From a bacterium (GTDB lineage: Bacteria; Zhuqueibacterota; Zhuqueibacteria; Thermofontimicrobiales; Thermofontimicrobiaceae), in contig JALOPY010000120.1 of NCBI GenBank assembly GCA_025453735.1, forward strand, positions 1 through 7,062: a DNA stretch of 7,062 nt, in the 5' to 3' direction. Of the stretch, positions 5,988 through 7,062 are shown in pieces. The notes below the pieces were generated by a model. It saw only the letters and a program-made list of their open reading frames with translations, did not search any database and was not told the DNA's origin. How positions within the stretch are numbered: the first letter of the stretch is position 1; each line of letters starts with the position of its first letter. The position numbers and the translations under genes are program-made.

Positions 5988-6024
5988 TAACCGATTCCAT
6001 CGCTGGGAGCGATGGAATCGATTA
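5988..6024. other. very strong hairpin at the promoter-side edge of the IS110 element
   Basis: CGATTCCATCGCT (5992-6004) and AGCGATGGAATCG (6008-6020) form a perfect 13-base stem around a GGG loop. TAA/TTA outside a single C/A mismatch extends it to 5988-6024. No T-run follows on either strand, so it is not a classical terminator. It lies about 60 bases before the esterase ribosome binding site and about 155 bases before the transposase start. It may be an IS terminus, a REP-like target hairpin into which the element inserted, or an RNA structure in the esterase leader. Confidence 0.6.
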
Positions 6025-6071
6025 GAGGCCGAAATGAGTGTACCCAAAATTTTATATCTATTAAAAATTAT

Positions 6072-6077
6072 AGGAGA
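6072..6077 (+). promoter_or_regulatory. ribosome binding site AGGAGA
   Basis: AGGAGA lies five bases before ATG 6083 and decides the start of the secreted esterase, whose signal peptide begins there. Confidence 0.75.
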
Positions 6078-6082
6078 AGGCT

Positions 6083-7062
6083 ATGAAATCCAAATCAAAT
6101 TTCAGCATTCTATCACCTTTTGTTATTACCCTAACACTATTCATTTTCGCAACTAATTTTTGTTCTGCCCAACAAGGGGCAGAGGATATTGTCATTGGAA
6201 AAATAAAACGAATTCAATCAAAAGTACTGAATGAAGAGCGAGCGCTATTTATTTATGTCCCACCAGGATACGATCAGTCTCAGGAAAAAATGCCAGTACT
6301 CTATGTTCTGGATGGCGAGGGAAATTTTTTCTTTTCCACAGCCATTGCAAATTTTTTGTCTCGCACCCAGACAATGCCACAAATGATCGTCGTCGGCATT
6401 CCCAATACCGATCGCATGCGGGATTTTACACCGAGCCAGGTTGCCGAAACACCTGGCTCGGGCGGCGCTGATAATTTTCTAAAATTTTTGCAGGATGAAT
6501 TATTCCCTTATGTCGAGCAGAACTATCGCACTCAGCCATTTAAAATCCTCTGCGGTCACTCGCTCTGCGGCATGTTCGCAATTTATGCTCTCGTAACTCA
6601 GCCAGAGCTGTTCAATGCTTATATCGCCATTAGTCCCTATTTGATGTGGGATGATGAGCTGGTCGTCAAGCAAGCTGAATCAAAACTGGATAAGCGATTA
6701 ACGATGGATAAATTCCTGTATATCACCATCGGCGATGAGCCTGCCTATACCAATAGTCTCAAAAAATTTACGAGCTTGCTCAAATCCCTTGAATCAAAAA
6801 AAATAGATGCCAATTTGAGCGGTGATAAAAATTTGCCAGCGCTTCCGCCGCCACGTTTTATATCTCCATTGGAATGGAAATTTGTTGAGATGAAAACGGA
6901 AAACCATGGCTCGATTCCTTTCAAGAGTGTCTATAATGGTCTGGAATTTATCTATTCTGGTTGGCGACTTGCCGATGAAGTTGCCAGCAAAGGTATTGCG
7001 AAGATACAAAATCATTATTCGAACCTGAGTCGCAAATTCGGCTATCAGATCGATGTTCCAGA
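6083..7062 (+). CDS. secreted alpha/beta-hydrolase, Fes/esterase D type, 3'-truncated by window end
   Basis: The open frame runs for 326 codons without a stop and continues past the window. Residues 1-29 form a signal peptide (hydrophobic core about 9-24, cleavage after FCSA), so the enzyme should be periplasmic or secreted. The rest matches the putative-esterase family (PF00756; esterase D, enterochelin-esterase-like). YVPPGYD at about 58-64 and MPVLYVLDGEGNF at 70-82 form the first strands. GHSLCGMFAIY at 158-168 carries nucleophile S160, GDEPAY begins at 217 and offers an acid, and ENHGSIP supplies catalytic H275. YNGLEFIYSGW follows, and the end (NHYSNLSRKFGYQI) resembles the linker after which many relatives carry TPR-like helices. 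The nucleophile elbow is unusual: the usual second Gly of GHSxGG is Cys162. Substrate cannot be told; an ester or peptide-ester hydrolase is inferred. The gene diverges from the transposase. Confidence 0.88.
   Translation, partial: MKSKSNFSILSPFVITLTLFIFATNFCSAQQGAEDIVIGKIKRIQSKVLNEERALFIYVPPGYDQSQEKMPVLYVLDGEGNFFFSTAIANFLSRTQTMPQMIVVGIPNTDRMRDFTPSQVAETPGSGGADNFLKFLQDELFPYVEQNYRTQPFKILCGHSLCGMFAIYALVTQPELFNAYIAISPYLMWDDELVVKQAESKLDKRLTMDKFLYITIGDEPAYTNSLKKFTSLLKSLESKKIDANLSGDKNLPALPPPRFISPLEWKFVEMKTENHGSIPFKSVYNGLEFIYSGWRLADEVASKGIAKIQNHYSNLSRKFGYQIDVP

Larger units (their letters stand above)
4561..6024 (-). mobile_element. IS110-family insertion sequence, approximate bounds
   Basis: An intact IS110-family transposase gene is flanked by non-coding DNA on both sides. 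The bounds given are a proposal: TAATCGATTTCCAATC (4561-4576) matches the complement of 6011-6024 (TAATCGATTCCATC) apart from two single-base gaps. The resulting size of about 1.46 kb fits the family's usual 1.2-1.6 kb. IS110 elements commonly lack terminal inverted repeats and may not duplicate the target, so true ends cannot be fixed from one copy. The element is read on the minus strand, converging on the propeller gene and diverging from the esterase. Confidence 0.45.

Noticed and set aside
6794..7015. 73-codon open frame on the minus strand
   Set aside because: It is antisense to the esterase region containing the catalytic His motif; no independent support.
1..7062. tRNA, rRNA or riboswitch
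   Set aside because: No cloverleaf, rRNA segment or known riboswitch core was recognised by eye on either strand; a covariance-model scan was not possible.

Overview
The window looks like a chromosomal accessory stretch from a member of the Bacteroidota/FCB superphylum or a related candidate phylum (KSB1- or Calditrichota-like). The basis is a large secreted protein ending in a 'YPNPFN ... GEL ... SGIYLYR' sorting/FlgD-like tail, the FG-GAP, PKD and LamG domains before it, a LytS-type histidine kinase, and AT-rich spacers holding dispersed short repeats. The taxonomic call is inference; there is no rRNA or other marker gene here.

Layout. At 117-272 (minus) lies a short open frame with no start that resembles the last ~50 residues of a Fic-family protein, probably a remnant. 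At 289-1380 (minus) is a complete LytS/YehU-type membrane histidine kinase with no response regulator in view. The kinase is bracketed by oppositely oriented tracts of a GGTAATTG-type octamer, and its stop codon lies inside one of them. The 540-base spacer 1381-1922 holds more octamer-like sequence, a GC-richer dispersed-repeat fragment, a hairpin, and the leader of the next gene. At 1923-4274 (plus) is a 783-residue secreted protein: signal peptide, seven FG-GAP/VCBS repeats (enough for one seven-bladed beta-propeller), PKD, LamG-like domain and C-terminal sorting domain.

A 495-base gene-free stretch follows. Its right part is full of hairpins and lies directly downstream of an intact IS110-family transposase (4770-5834, minus). 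The transposase keeps its DEDD residues and the candidate C-terminal serine. The element probably spans about 4560 to 6020 and probably encodes a bridge-type guide RNA in one of its non-coding flanks. A very strong hairpin (5988-6024) stands at its promoter-side edge. At 6083 (plus) begins a secreted alpha/beta-hydrolase of the Fes/esterase D type, cut by the window end after 326 codons.

The genes do not form one operon: the kinase and the propeller protein are divergent, the transposase converges on the propeller gene and diverges from the esterase. The propeller protein and the esterase both carry signal peptides and could both act outside the cytoplasm, but nothing here ties them to one pathway. 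The best candidate for something not yet described is the guide-RNA and target architecture of the IS110 element.
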